Assembly (NCBI RefSeq): GCF_004028635.1
Contig: NZ_ML138679.1
Span: 204,471 to 268,470 of the forward strand
Direction of reading: 5' to 3'
Source of the DNA: Streptomyces cyaneus
Lineage (GTDB): Bacteria; Actinomycetota; Actinomycetes; Streptomycetales; Streptomycetaceae
DNA: 64,000 nt
In this document: one piece after another, positions 49,340-58,839 of the stretch
How the letters are laid out: the number at the start of each line of letters is the position of its first letter
How positions within the stretch are numbered: the stretch's first letter is position 1
Notes under the pieces: model-generated
The model's input: the letters and a program-made list of their open reading frames with translations, nothing else
The model's database searches: none
What the model was told of the DNA's origin: nothing
Position numbers and translations under genes: made by a program

Positions 49340-50851
49340 ATGGCAAGGATTGCGGTGATCGGCGCCGGGATGGGCGCGATGGCGGCCGCTGCCCGGCTGG
49401 CCGTCGCGGGCCACCGGGTGGCGGTCTACGAGCGTACGGAGACGTACGGCGGAGCGGTGCGCCGCTTCGAGCGCGACAGCTTCGGCTTCGACACAGGCCC
49501 CGGGCTGCTCCCGCTTCCCGCCGTGTACCGCGACCTGTTCATCAAGACCGGCAAGGAGCCGCTGGAGGCGTGCGTCGAGCTGACCCAGGTCGACCCGTCC
49601 GCGCGGCACGTCTTCGCGGACGGCACCGAGGTCCGGCTGCCGAACGCCTCGCGCGCAGGCGTGGTGGCCGCCCTCGACGAGGCGCTGGGCGCCGGGACCG
49701 GCGACCGCTGGGGCGACTTCCTGGTCCGGGCCCGCGAGGCCTGGGACCGGACGCGCAGGCCGCTGCTGGAGGAGCCGCTGTGGCCGAACTGGCAGGTGCT
49801 GGCCGATCGCGAGCCCTATCCGGCGGTCCCTCACAAGCGACTCCTGCGCACCCGCCGGGCCGGCACGCTCGCCGAGGTCGGCGCGTGGGAGCTGCGCGAC
49901 CCCCGGCTCATCGCCCTGCTGGAGAGCCACGCGCTCGCGTACGGCCTGGATCCGCGCGACACCCCGGCGAGCGCGGCGGTGCTGCCGTACCTGGAGCATG
50001 CCTTCGGGACCTGGTATGTGCGCGGCGGGATACGGGAGTTGGCGCGGGCGGTGTACGAGCGCTGCGTGGCCCGGAAGGTCGAGTTCAGCTTCGGCGCCGA
50101 GGTGGTCGGGGTCCTGGAAAAGGACGGCCGGGCAGCGGGGTTGGAGCTGGCCGACGGATCGCTGGTGGAGGCCGACATGGTCGTCGGCACCGGACCGTGG
50201 CGGCTGGGCGACCTGGTGCGCGGCCGTGAGTTGTACGAGGCGGAGGGGGTTGAGCCCAACCCCGAGGGCATGTCCCCGGGCCGGGTCGTGGTCTGCCTGG
50301 CGCTGCGCGGCCCGCGCGAGGCGGGCACCGCTCACCGCACGGTGGTGCACGCCCCGGACCGGCAGGCCGAGTTGGACGCCTTCGGCCTCGGTGAGCCACC
50401 CGCGCACCCGACGGTCCGGATCGACCGCCCGGACGACCCGGCGCTGCGCCCCGACGACGGCCACGAGTCCGTGGTCCTCACGGCCACGGTGCCGTCGCAG
50501 ACGCGGTACGACTGGACCGCGGCCGGTGCCGCCGACGCCTTCGCGGACCGGATGGTGACGGCCGCCGAGCGCGCGATACCCGGACTGCGCGAGCGGACGC
50601 TGTGGCGCGAGGTCCGTACGCCGGTGGACACCTGGCGGGAGACGGGAGCCGAGGGCGGCGGGGTACCGGCGCCGGCCCTGGCGGCAGCGGAGGGGACCTT
50701 CCTGCGCCCGTCCAACAGCACCCGCATACCCGGCCTGTTCACGGTCGGCGGCTGGTCCCACCCCGGCGGTGGTCTCCCTCACGCCGGCATGTCGGGCACG
50801 CTGGTGGCCGGGCTGATCGTGGAGGGGCCGGAGTTCCGGGGCTCACAGTGA
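49340..50851 (+). CDS. FAD-dependent oxidoreductase, CrtI/phytoene-desaturase-like
   Basis: A 503-residue flavoprotein with the N-terminal dinucleotide-binding motif IGAGMGAMAAAARLAVAGH followed by VYERTETYGG. The FDTGPGLLPLP and late GLFTVGGWSHPGGGLPHAGMSG segments are characteristic of carotenoid-desaturase-like NAD(P)/FAD oxidoreductases. The substrate is unknown; no carotenoid genes are nearby. The ATG at 49340 has no SD; TAAAGT (49327-49332) lies 7 nt upstream, suggesting leaderless translation. Confidence 0.87.
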   Translation: MARIAVIGAGMGAMAAAARLAVAGHRVAVYERTETYGGAVRRFERDSFGFDTGPGLLPLPAVYRDLFIKTGKEPLEACVELTQVDPSARHVFADGTEVRLPNASRAGVVAALDEALGAGTGDRWGDFLVRAREAWDRTRRPLLEEPLWPNWQVLADREPYPAVPHKRLLRTRRAGTLAEVGAWELRDPRLIALLESHALAYGLDPRDTPASAAVLPYLEHAFGTWYVRGGIRELARAVYERCVARKVEFSFGAEVVGVLEKDGRAAGLELADGSLVEADMVVGTGPWRLGDLVRGRELYEAEGVEPNPEGMSPGRVVVCLALRGPREAGTAHRTVVHAPDRQAELDAFGLGEPPAHPTVRIDRPDDPALRPDDGHESVVLTATVPSQTRYDWTAAGAADAFADRMVTAAERAIPGLRERTLWREVRTPVDTWRETGAEGGGVPAPALAAAEGTFLRPSNSTRIPGLFTVGGWSHPGGGLPHAGMSGTLVAGLIVEGPEFRGSQ

Positions 50852-50924
50852 TGCCCGTGATGCCCGCGTAGGCGTCTCGCGATGCCCGCGCAGGCGTCTC
50901 CGCGAGGGGCGCGGGGGGGAGCTG

Positions 50925-51914
50925 TCAGAAACGGTACTGCTCGTCGTACCCGTTCCCCTGGCCCTGGCCCTGCTGCTGGCCGTCGACCTGGTACGGGTAC
51001 TGCTGCTCCGGCGGGAGTTCGCCGCCGTACGCCTCGTCGGTGCGCTGCTGCGGGACCCAGACGCCGCCGGGCGGGGTCCCCTCGCCGTAGGTACCGGTGG
51101 CGTACTGGTCCTGGCCGTAGCCCTGCTGGCCGTACTGCGGCTGGCCGTAGGCGTCGTACGTGGTGCCGCCGTAGGTCTGGGTGCCGATGTACGGGTCGGA
51201 GTAGGCGGCGTACTGCTGCTGGCCGGTGGTGTCGTAGCCGTACTGCTGCTGGTCGTAGCCGGAGTAGCCGTCGTAGGCATAGCTCTGGTCGGCCGTCGCG
51301 TACTGGTCCTGGGGCTGGCCCGCGGCCGCGTAGTTCTGGTCGGCGGCGGCGTAGGCGGGGTCGCTGTATATGCCGTACGAGCCGGTGTCCTCGGGCAGCG
51401 GCTGGGGCTCGTAGACGGCGGTCGTCTCCGCCGCCGCGTGCCGGTCCGTGCGCGCGGGGGTGAAGACGTCGTCGCGGTCGTAGTCGTCCTGGCCGTAACC
51501 GGTGTTGTCCTGGCCGTAGTTGGCGTCGTCGTGACCGTACGTGCCGTCGTGGCCCGCGAAAGCGCCGTCGGTGGCTTCGAGGTCGGAGACCTCCAGGGTC
51601 GGCTCGTGGCGGTCCGGCTCGCCGCGGCGGCGCTTGACGGCGCCCAGGGGGCCCAGGGCCGGCGCGGAGACCGCCCAGCCGGACGAGAAGCCGCGGCGGA
51701 ACGACAGGGTGACGTAGGTCTGGCCGACCGCGAACGCTGCCGCGCCCAGACCGATGACGATGACGGACGGGATCAGCACCCCGACCACGACGCCGAGGAA
51801 GCCGACGAAGGCGAGCAGTCGCCAGCGCAAGCGTGCCTTGTACTGCAGCAGCACCTCGCCCAGCAGCCACAGCGCGACGACGCCGAACGCGATGTAGAGG
51901 ACCGTCCAGCCCAT
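50925..51914 (-). CDS. Membrane protein with Tyr/Gln/Gly-rich prion-like tail
   Basis: A 329-residue protein. The N-terminus has two or three hydrophobic segments (about 4-22 and 33-65) and a short basic stretch (KRRRGE). From about residue 100 to the end it is low-complexity: first Asp/Tyr/Gly-rich (YGHDD, YGQD), then Tyr/Gln/Ala/Gly-rich (QQQYGYD, QPQYGQQGYGQ), ending GYDEQYRF. That composition resembles prion-like domains that phase-separate. No family function is known; related proteins appear in many Streptomyces. Confidence 0.8.
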   Translation of the reverse strand: MGWTVLYIAFGVVALWLLGEVLLQYKARLRWRLLAFVGFLGVVVGVLIPSVIVIGLGAAAFAVGQTYVTLSFRRGFSSGWAVSAPALGPLGAVKRRRGEPDRHEPTLEVSDLEATDGAFAGHDGTYGHDDANYGQDNTGYGQDDYDRDDVFTPARTDRHAAAETTAVYEPQPLPEDTGSYGIYSDPAYAAADQNYAAAGQPQDQYATADQSYAYDGYSGYDQQQYGYDTTGQQQYAAYSDPYIGTQTYGGTTYDAYGQPQYGQQGYGQDQYATGTYGEGTPPGGVWVPQQRTDEAYGGELPPEQQYPYQVDGQQQGQGQGNGYDEQYRF

Positions 51915-51971
51915 GTACGCCCCTCTCCCAGTGGCCGCCTACGCAGTGTGACGTATGCCAGTACGGCCGGT

Positions 51972-52895
51972 CTAGGCCTGCGGTGGGTGGTGCAAGCCCA
52001 GGTTTTCGTAGATTTCCAGGGTCGCCGTGGAGTTGTTGAGCGTGATGAAGTGCAGTCCGGGCACTCCCTCGGCCAGCAGCCGTGCGCAGAACTCCGTGGC
52101 GAACTCGATCCCGATCGAGCGTACAGCGGTCGGATCGTCCTTTGCTGTGAGGATCCGCTCTTTCAGGGCGTCCGGGAAGGTGGCGTTGGTGAGAGAGGGG
52201 ATCCGCTCCAGCGTCCTGACGCTGGCGATCGGCATGATCTCCGGGATGATCGGGGTGTCGCAGCCGGCGGCCGACACGCGGTCGCGCAAGCGCAGGTAGT
52301 CCTCCGGTTCGAAGAACATCTGCGTGATCGCGTAGTCCGCGCCCGCACGGCACTTGTCGACGAAGTGACGGACGTCGGTCTCCCAGTCGGCGGAGCGCGG
52401 GTGCATCGCGGGGAAGGCCGCGACCCCGACGCAGAAGTCTCCGGACGCCTTGATCAGTTCGACGAGTTCGGCGGCGTAGGCGAGGCCCTGAGGGTGCCGC
52501 ACCCAGTCGCCCAGCGGGTCGCCGGGCGGGTCGCCGCGCAGCGCCAGCATGTTGCGGATGCCCGCGTCGGCGTACTGCCCGATGATGTTGCGCAGGTCGG
52601 CCACCGAGTGGTCGACCGCGGTGAGGTGGGCGATCGGCGTGAGCGTGGTGTCCGAGGCGATCGCCTCCGTCGCCTTGACCGTGCCGGCGCGGGTGGAACC
52701 GCCCGCGCCGTAGGTCACGGAGACGAAGTCGGGTCCGACGGCCTCGACCCGGCGCAGCGCGTTCCACAGGTTCCGCTCGCCCTTCGGGGTCTTGGGGGCG
52801 TAGAACTCGAACGAATACGTCGTCTTGCCGGTCGCGAGCATCTCGCGCACGGTACGAGCGTGGTCCGACCTGATGGATGCGGTGCCGAGGGCCAT
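51972..52895 (-). CDS. metF: Methylenetetrahydrofolate reductase
   Basis: Reduces 5,10-methylene-THF to 5-methyl-THF with FAD, supplying methyl groups for methionine synthesis. The 307-residue TIM-barrel protein has the N-terminal catalytic-Glu motif [33 protein letters not shown], and the late FITLNN segment. No metJ-type site or SAM riboswitch is seen. The ATG appears leaderless: -35 TTGGGG (52930-52925), 17-nt spacer, -10 TAACCT (52907-52902), with the ATG at 52895. Confidence 0.95.
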   Translation of the reverse strand: MALGTASIRSDHARTVREMLATGKTTYSFEFYAPKTPKGERNLWNALRRVEAVGPDFVSVTYGAGGSTRAGTVKATEAIASDTTLTPIAHLTAVDHSVADLRNIIGQYADAGIRNMLALRGDPPGDPLGDWVRHPQGLAYAAELVELIKASGDFCVGVAAFPAMHPRSADWETDVRHFVDKCRAGADYAITQMFFEPEDYLRLRDRVSAAGCDTPIIPEIMPIASVRTLERIPSLTNATFPDALKERILTAKDDPTAVRSIGIEFATEFCARLLAEGVPGLHFITLNNSTATLEIYENLGLHHPPQA

Positions 52896-52901
52896 ACTCG
52901 C

Positions 52902-52930
52902 AGGTTAACCAGGGGTCCCCGGTCCCCCAA
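52902..52930 (-). promoter_or_regulatory. metF promoter
   Basis: TTGGGG and TAACCT are spaced by 17 nt, and the -10 element ends 6 nt before the ATG, so RNA would start at or near the start codon. A 6-7-6 inverted repeat (TTGTCC / GGACAA, 52966-52984) lies upstream. Confidence 0.5.
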
Positions 52931-53112
52931 CCAGATGCCGGACATTCGCCCGATTTGTCGGACTGTTGTCCACTCCTTGGACAAACATGGGCCAAACAGA
53001 GCCTCGAAGCCGGTGGAGCACGGCCGGGCTGACCACATGGTGAGACATCGCGGACAGGGACTGAGACGCGTTGGTCCAGCCGCCGAAGGCACACCCTTGG
53101 CGGCCGGCCGGC

Positions 53113-53775
53113 CTACACCTGCCGCAGCCGCTTCGCGAACTCCGCCGCTGCCGCACCCGGGTCGTCGGCCTCCGTGATCGCCCGTACGACGACGACGCGG
53201 CGAGCACCGGCCTCCAGCACCTCGTCGAGGTTGCCGAGGTCGATGCCGCCGATGGCGAACCAGGGGCGGTCGGTGCCGAGGGCGGCGGTGTGGCGGACCA
53301 GGCCGAGGCCGGGGGCGTGGCGGCCGGGCTTGGTGGGGGTGGGCCAGCAGGGGCCGGTGCAGAAGTAGTCCACGCCCTCCTGGACGGCGGCCGCGTCGGC
53401 CTCGGACTCGGAGTGCGTGGAACGGCCGACGAGGATGTCGCCGCCGAGAATCGCGCGGGCGGCGGGGACCGGGAGGTCGCCCTGGCCGAGGTGCAGGACG
53501 TCGGCGCCGGCGGCATGGGCCACGTCGGCGCGGTCGTTGACCGCGAGGAGCTTGCCGTGCCGGGCGCATGCCTCGGCGAAGACCTTCAGGTGCTCGACTT
53601 CCTCGGCCGCCTCCATGCCCTTGTCGCGCAGTTGCACGATGTCGACGCCGGCGACCAGGACGGCGTCCAGGAACTCCGCGAGGTCGCCCTGCCGCTTGCG
53701 GGCGTCCGTGCAGAGGTAGAGCCGGGCGTCGGCGAGCTGGGCGCGGGCGGTGCCTGCGCTGGCGGTGTCGGACAT
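53113..53775 (-). CDS. thiE: Thiamine-phosphate synthase
   Basis: ThiE joins hydroxymethylpyrimidine diphosphate and the thiazole phosphate carboxylate to make thiamine phosphate. The 220-residue TIM-barrel protein has [50 protein letters not shown] and AIGGIDLGN motifs. ATG 53775 has AGGGGG 6 nt upstream. It is separate from the thiOSG operon and on the other strand; no riboswitch is seen in front of it. Confidence 0.95.
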   Translation of the reverse strand: MSDTASAGTARAQLADARLYLCTDARKRQGDLAEFLDAVLVAGVDIVQLRDKGMEAAEEVEHLKVFAEACARHGKLLAVNDRADVAHAAGADVLHLGQGDLPVPAARAILGGDILVGRSTHSESEADAAAVQEGVDYFCTGPCWPTPTKPGRHAPGLGLVRHTAALGTDRPWFAIGGIDLGNLDEVLEAGARRVVVVRAITEADDPGAAAAEFAKRLRQV

Positions 53776-54313
53776 GCGGTGCCCCCTGTGGTCGGGTTGC
53801 CGGGCGGGTGACGTCGGGCTGGTGCCGGACGGTGGCACGGTAGCCGGAGCCTGGTACTGCGTCGCGGGCCGGTGCTGGTCGGTGCTGGTCGGTGAGCCGT
53901 GGTCCGGGCCGCGCGGTGGCTCGTGGCCGGCCAGGACGTGACCCGCGGTCGGGCCAGGAGGCGACCCGTGGCCGGCCAGGCGGTGACCCGTGGTCGGGTC
54001 GGAATGAGTCGGGGCCGGACGTCGTATGACGCCGTGGCCGTTGCCCGGGCATGACGTGCCTCACAACGCCCAGACGGCACTCGCCGACACATGTGGCGAT
54101 GCCAGGCACCCGGCATCAGGTACCCGGCCCATGCCACTGGTGGACGTGCCCGCCCGGACCCAAGCGTGGATGCAGACCGGCCAACGGCCACGGCGGCGCG
54201 CCGCACGCGCCCCGCGCCCTGGCCCGGGTTCCAGCAGGCCGCAGTCGATCGCGACCGTGGCCCGCTGGAGCCCGGTCCATAGGCCGGACGGTGTTGGGAT
54301 CAGGGCGTTCGGT
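53776..54313. repeat. Gene-free region with 45-bp tandem repeat
   Basis: These ~540 bases hold no supportable gene. Two copies of a 45-bp unit lie head to tail at 53922-53966 and 53967-54011, sharing CGTGGCCGGCCAGG and GTGACCC-GGTCGGG. Upstream is a direct duplication of GGTGCTGGTC (53871-53890). Beyond 54020 I see nothing else recognisable. Confidence 0.55.
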
Positions 54314-54685
54314 TCAGACGGCGAGCGCCTGGGCGCGGCGCTTCACCTCCGTGCCGCGATTCTCGCTGAGGGCCTGCGCGGGGGTGCCGGGCAGGCTCTC
54401 GTCGGGGGTGAAGAGCCACTCCAGCATCTCTTCGTCCGTGAAGCCGTCGTCCCGCAGGAGCGTCAGGGTCCCGGTCAGGCCCTTGACGACCTTCTGCTCG
54501 GCCCCGTCGATGAAGGCGGCGGGGACGTGCAGTGCGCGGTTCTCACCACGGCGTACGGCGATGAGCTGGCCGTCCTTGACCAGCTGCCGGACGCGGGTCA
54601 CCTCGACATCGAGCATCTCTGCGATGTCGGGGAGGGTGAGCCAGGCGGGGACGAGAGCATCGATCTTTGCGTCAATCTCGGTCAC
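54314..54685 (-). CDS. Rv2175c-family DNA-binding protein
   Basis: A 123-residue protein with an N-terminal winged helix-turn-helix (LTLPDIAEMLDVEVTRVRQL, about residues 17-36), a short beta hairpin (QLIAVRRGENRALHVPAAF) and a C-terminal helical part. In M. tuberculosis, Rv2175c binds DNA and is phosphorylated by the adjacent kinase PknL. Here a PASTA-type Ser/Thr kinase gene lies about 4 kb away in the same synteny block, so a similar link is plausible but not shown. GTG 54685 gives the usual family length. Confidence 0.85.
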   Translation of the reverse strand: MTEIDAKIDALVPAWLTLPDIAEMLDVEVTRVRQLVKDGQLIAVRRGENRALHVPAAFIDGAEQKVVKGLTGTLTLLRDDGFTDEEMLEWLFTPDESLPGTPAQALSENRGTEVKRRAQALAV

Positions 54686-54761
54686 GGCACAAGCCTGCCA
54701 TCTGCCACTGACAGTAGGAAGCCAGGCCCGTCCGACCAGGGCCAACACCCCGCTCTCGGCC

Positions 54762-55991
54762 CTACGCCGTCGCCGCCTTCATCGGCCGCGCCGGGTCCCC
54801 CAGCAGCGCCGCGTCCATCGGCGTACCCGCCTCGATCAGCCGCCGCCCCTGGGCCAGGTCCCTCGGACGGCCCACCGCCAGCAGGGCGACCAGGCGGTCG
54901 TCCTTCAGCCAGCAGACCGTCCAGGCCGGGCCCGACGGGTCGCCGCGCCACAGGGTCGTGTCGGCGGCGGCGTGGTGGCCGGCGTACTGGACGAACCGGC
55001 CGAACTGCTCGGACCAGAAGTACGGCACCGGGTCGTAGACCGCAGAAGTCTCACCGGTGGCCTCACCGAGGATGTTCGCGGCGACCGTGCGCGGGCCCTG
55101 GAGGGCGTTGTCCCAGTGGTGCACCAGGAGGCGCTCGCCATACCTTCCCGAAGGGAAGGAGGCGCAGTCGCCGACCGCGTAGACGTCCGGCACGGAGGTG
55201 CGCAGGCCGTCGTCGGCCACCACCTCGCCGTGCGCCCCGAGCTCGATGCCCGAGCCGGCCAGCCAGGCCGTGGCGGGCCGCGCCCCGATGCCGACCACGA
55301 CGGCGCCCGCGGGCAGCCGCGAGCCGTCGTCGAGGAGCACCGCGCCGGGCTCGACGCGCTCCACGCGCGCGTGCGTACGCAGCACCGCCCCGCTGTCCTG
55401 GTACCAGGCGGTCATGGGCGCCGCCACCTCCGCGGGCAGCGCACCCGCGAGCGGCCGGTCGGCGGCCTCCACGACCGTCACCGCGCAGCCCGCCTCGCGC
55501 GCCGCCGTGGCGAACTCCGCGCCGATCCAGCCCGCGCCGACGACCACGATGTCGTGCTGCCGGGCGAGCACCGGCCGCAGCCGCTCGGCGTCGTCCAGCG
55601 TGCGCAGCAGATGCACGCCGGGGACGCCCTCCACGCCCGGCAGCCGGATCGGTTCGGCGCCGGTGGCGAGCACGAGGACGTCGTACGGGACGGGCCCGGC
55701 CTCGGTGTCCAGCTCGTGGTCGGCGGGGCGCACGCCCAGCACTTCGCGGCCCAGCTGAAGTTCGATGCCGAGCGCCTCGAAGTCGACGTCGAAGGCGGAG
55801 CCCTCGGCCTTGCCGAGCAGCACGGCCTTGGACAGGGGCGGTCGGTCGTACGGCTGGTGGGGCTCGGCGCCGATCAGGGTGACGGTGCCGGTGAAGCCCT
55901 GTTCCCGTAGGGCGACCGCCGTCTGCACACCGGCCATGCCGGCGCCGGCGACGACCACTTTCCGCTGCGACTGCGTCGTCTGCTCGCTCAC
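54762..55991 (-). CDS. FAD-dependent pyridine nucleotide-disulfide reductase (ferredoxin/rubredoxin reductase-like)
   Basis: A 409-residue two-dinucleotide-binding flavoprotein: FAD motif VVVAGAGMAGVQTAVAL (11-27), PYDRPPLSK, the NAD motif IVVVGAGWIGAEFA, and the FAD/Asp motif VYAVGDCASFPSG. It ends in a reductase C-terminal domain. Such proteins feed electrons to ferredoxins of P450 or dioxygenase systems; no partner is adjacent. The GTG is predicted leaderless, with a palindrome between the promoter hexamers. Confidence 0.87.
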   Translation of the reverse strand: MSEQTTQSQRKVVVAGAGMAGVQTAVALREQGFTGTVTLIGAEPHQPYDRPPLSKAVLLGKAEGSAFDVDFEALGIELQLGREVLGVRPADHELDTEAGPVPYDVLVLATGAEPIRLPGVEGVPGVHLLRTLDDAERLRPVLARQHDIVVVGAGWIGAEFATAAREAGCAVTVVEAADRPLAGALPAEVAAPMTAWYQDSGAVLRTHARVERVEPGAVLLDDGSRLPAGAVVVGIGARPATAWLAGSGIELGAHGEVVADDGLRTSVPDVYAVGDCASFPSGRYGERLLVHHWDNALQGPRTVAANILGEATGETSAVYDPVPYFWSEQFGRFVQYAGHHAAADTTLWRGDPSGPAWTVCWLKDDRLVALLAVGRPRDLAQGRRLIEAGTPMDAALLGDPARPMKAATA

Positions 55992-55997
55992 CTGATC

Positions 55998-56027
55998 ACC
56001 ATAGACAACTGACAAATTGTCAGTCAG
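55998..56027 (-). promoter_or_regulatory. Promoter with TetR-type operator for the FAD reductase gene
   Basis: The perfect 8-1-8 palindrome ACTGACAAATTGTCAGT (56008-56024) fills the spacer between a -35-like CTGACT (56027-56022) and -10 TATGGT (56003-55998). RNA would start at about the GTG (55991). A repressor bound there would block RNA polymerase. Confidence 0.55.
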
Positions 56028-56374
56028 GAGTCGTGCTCAGTGACCTGCTCCACAACGCTGGTCCCGCTGCCCGCCTGCGACTCCCACTCCCAGCTCTCCT
56101 CCAGGCGCACCCGGCCGTCGGGAAGCTCGACCACCGTGGACAGGCAGTGGCCCGACGAGGTCGTCCCGTCCCGCTTGAGCTGCACGTACCGGAAGTCCAA
56201 CCGGTCGCCTTCCCTGCCACCCACCAGATACCCGCGTACGACATCGCCGCCCGCGTACTCGGCCCAGATCTCGCCGTCCTTCTCGTGGTACGTGAACCGG
56301 GTACGCGTACCCACCTGACCTGGGGCTTGGTCCGCGACGGGGGCGAGGACGAGACCGTCGAGCGAGCGGGCCAT
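56024..56374 (-). CDS. Small conserved actinobacterial protein
   Basis: A 116-residue, beta-rich soluble protein, with GTRTRFTYHEKDGEIWAEYAG, VRGYLVG, LDFRYVQLKRDG and LEESWEWES segments. Homologues in Streptomyces are sometimes labelled N-acetylglutamate synthase, but nothing in the sequence resembles an acetyltransferase, so I give no function. The ATG at 56374 fits the family length. It is divergent from the thiO riboswitch. Confidence 0.7.
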   Translation of the reverse strand: MARSLDGLVLAPVADQAPGQVGTRTRFTYHEKDGEIWAEYAGGDVVRGYLVGGREGDRLDFRYVQLKRDGTTSSGHCLSTVVELPDGRVRLEESWEWESQAGSGTSVVEQVTEHDS

Positions 56375-56429
56375 GGGTACGGGCTCCCTTACTGAGAGAG
56401 GTGGCGGCGGGCTAGGGTGGCCAACGTAG

Positions 56430-56530
56430 AGCACTCGCGGGAGCCCGGACGCACCGGGCTGAGAGGGAGGCTGGCGGCCTCCGACCGTACGAACCTGATC
56501 CGGGTCATGCCGGCGAAGGGAGGGGCTGGA
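56430..56530 (+). promoter_or_regulatory. TPP riboswitch (THI element)
   Basis: The conserved elements are in order: CGGGAGCCCGG, CTGAGAGGG (56459-56467), GAACCTGATCCGGGTCATGC (56491-56510) and CGGCGAAGGGA. Closing pairing between the flanks (AGCACTC and GAGGGGCT) is plausible. The 3' closing strand contains the GGAGGGG Shine-Dalgarno (56519-56525) of thiO, so TPP binding should hide the ribosome site. Confidence 0.93.
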
Positions 56531-56535
56531 CGCCC

Positions 56536-57714
56536 ATGTCGCGTACGCGAACGTCAGACGTCCTTGTCATCGGGGGCGGAATCATCGGCCTGGTCACGGC
56601 GTGGCGGGCCGCGCAACGCGGGTTCACGACGGCCGTCGTGGACCCCGAGCCGGGCGGCGGCGCCGCCCAGGTGGCGGCCGGGATGCTGGCCGCCGTCACG
56701 GAACTGCACTACGGCGAGCAGACCCTGCTCGGCCTGAACCTGGCCTCGGCCCGCCGCTACCCGGACTTCGCGGCCGAGCTCACCGAGCTCACCGGCCATG
56801 ACCTCGGCTACCGGCGCTGCGGCACGCTCGCGGTCGCGCTGGACTCCGACGACCGCGCCCATCTGCGCGAACTGCACGCCCTGCAGCGCCAGTCCGGGCT
56901 GGACTCCGAGTGGCTGTCGGGGCGGGAGTGCCGGCGCCTGGAGCCGATGCTCGCGCCGGGCGTGCGGGGCGGGCTCAGGGTCGACGGGGACCACCAGATC
57001 GACCCGCGGCGGCTGGCCGGGGCGCTGGTGGCCGCGTGCGAGCGGGCCGGTGTGGTCTTCCACCGGACGTGGGCCGAGCGCTTCGACGTCGTACGCGACC
57101 GGGCCGCCGGTGTCACCACGCCCGACGGCACGGAGCTGGGCGCGGGCCAGGTCGTCCTCGCGGCCGGCAGCCTCAGCGGGCGACTGTCCGGAGTGCCGGA
57201 CGACGTACTGCCGCCGGTGCGCCCCGTGAAGGGGCAGGTGCTGCGGCTGACCGTGCCGAAGCGGTACGCGCCGTTCCTGAGCCGGACCGTGCGTGCCGTG
57301 GTGCGCGGCAGCCAGGTGTATCTGGTGCCTCGCGAGAGCGGGGAGCTGGTCGTCGGGGCGACGAGCGAGGAGCTGGGCTGGGACACGACGGTGACCGCGG
57401 GCGGCGTGTACGAGCTGCTGCGCGACGCCCACGAGCTGGTGCCCGGCATCACGGAACTGCCGCTCACGGAGACGCGAGCCGGTCTGCGCCCGGGCTCCCC
57501 CGACAACGCGCCGCTGCTCGGTCCGACCGAGCTGGAGGGGCTGCTGCTGGCCACCGGGCACTACCGCAACGGCGTGCTGCTCACGCCGGTCACCGGAGAC
57601 ACGATGGCGCACGTCCTGACCACCGGCGAACTCCCGGACGAGGCCCGGGCGTTCACGCCCAGGCGGTTCAGCTCTGCCGCACTCGCCGCCGCACTCACGG
57701 AGCAGCCCGCATGA
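56536..57714 (+). CDS. thiO: Glycine oxidase ThiO
   Basis: ThiO oxidises glycine to iminoacetate (dehydroglycine) for thiazole synthesis in aerobes. The 392-residue flavoprotein has the FAD motif VIGGGIIGLVTAWRAAQRG near the N-terminus, GGGAAQVAAGMLAAV, and the late GLRPGSPDNAPLLG and ATGHYRNGVLLTP motifs. It is the first gene behind the TPP riboswitch and overlaps thiS as ATGA. Confidence 0.94.
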   Translation: MSRTRTSDVLVIGGGIIGLVTAWRAAQRGFTTAVVDPEPGGGAAQVAAGMLAAVTELHYGEQTLLGLNLASARRYPDFAAELTELTGHDLGYRRCGTLAVALDSDDRAHLRELHALQRQSGLDSEWLSGRECRRLEPMLAPGVRGGLRVDGDHQIDPRRLAGALVAACERAGVVFHRTWAERFDVVRDRAAGVTTPDGTELGAGQVVLAAGSLSGRLSGVPDDVLPPVRPVKGQVLRLTVPKRYAPFLSRTVRAVVRGSQVYLVPRESGELVVGATSEELGWDTTVTAGGVYELLRDAHELVPGITELPLTETRAGLRPGSPDNAPLLGPTELEGLLLATGHYRNGVLLTPVTGDTMAHVLTTGELPDEARAFTPRRFSSAALAAALTEQPA

Positions 57715-57923
57715 GCCACCCGGTCACCATCTCGGTCAACGGCGAGCGTCGGCAGATCGAGCCGGGCACGGCTCTCGACACGCTCGTGCGGGCCCTCACC
57801 GCGGCGCCCTCCGGAGTGGCCGCCGCCCTCAACGAAACCGTCGTACCGCGCGCGCAGTGGTCGTCGACGCCCCTCTCCGAGGGGGACCGCGTCGAGGTCC
57901 TCACCGCCGTCCAGGGAGGCTGA
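57711..57923 (+). CDS. thiS: Sulfur carrier protein ThiS
   Basis: A 70-residue ubiquitin-like protein ending in Gly-Gly, which is adenylated and thiocarboxylated to give sulfur to the thiazole ring. It has ISVNGERRQIEPGTAL at the start and a VEVLTAVQGG C-terminus. It starts inside the thiO stop (ATGA) and ends 3 bp before thiG. Confidence 0.95.
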   Translation: MSHPVTISVNGERRQIEPGTALDTLVRALTAAPSGVAAALNETVVPRAQWSSTPLSEGDRVEVLTAVQGG

Positions 57924-58721
<798 letters not shown>

Positions 58722-58839
58722 ACGCCTGTTCGACGGAAGTCTTCGGCCAGTGAGTCGTCCGTCACAGCTCAGCTTCAGTCCCGCCCCGATCCCGGCCGAA
58801 CCGGACGGCGTGTCAGTGTCGGCTCGTACACTCACCTGC

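Noticed and set aside
53586..54206. 206-residue minus-strand open frame over thiE's 5' end and the 45-bp repeats
   Set aside because: Different frame from thiE, repeated PRVT-WPAT peptides arising from the DNA repeat, and no SD or motif.
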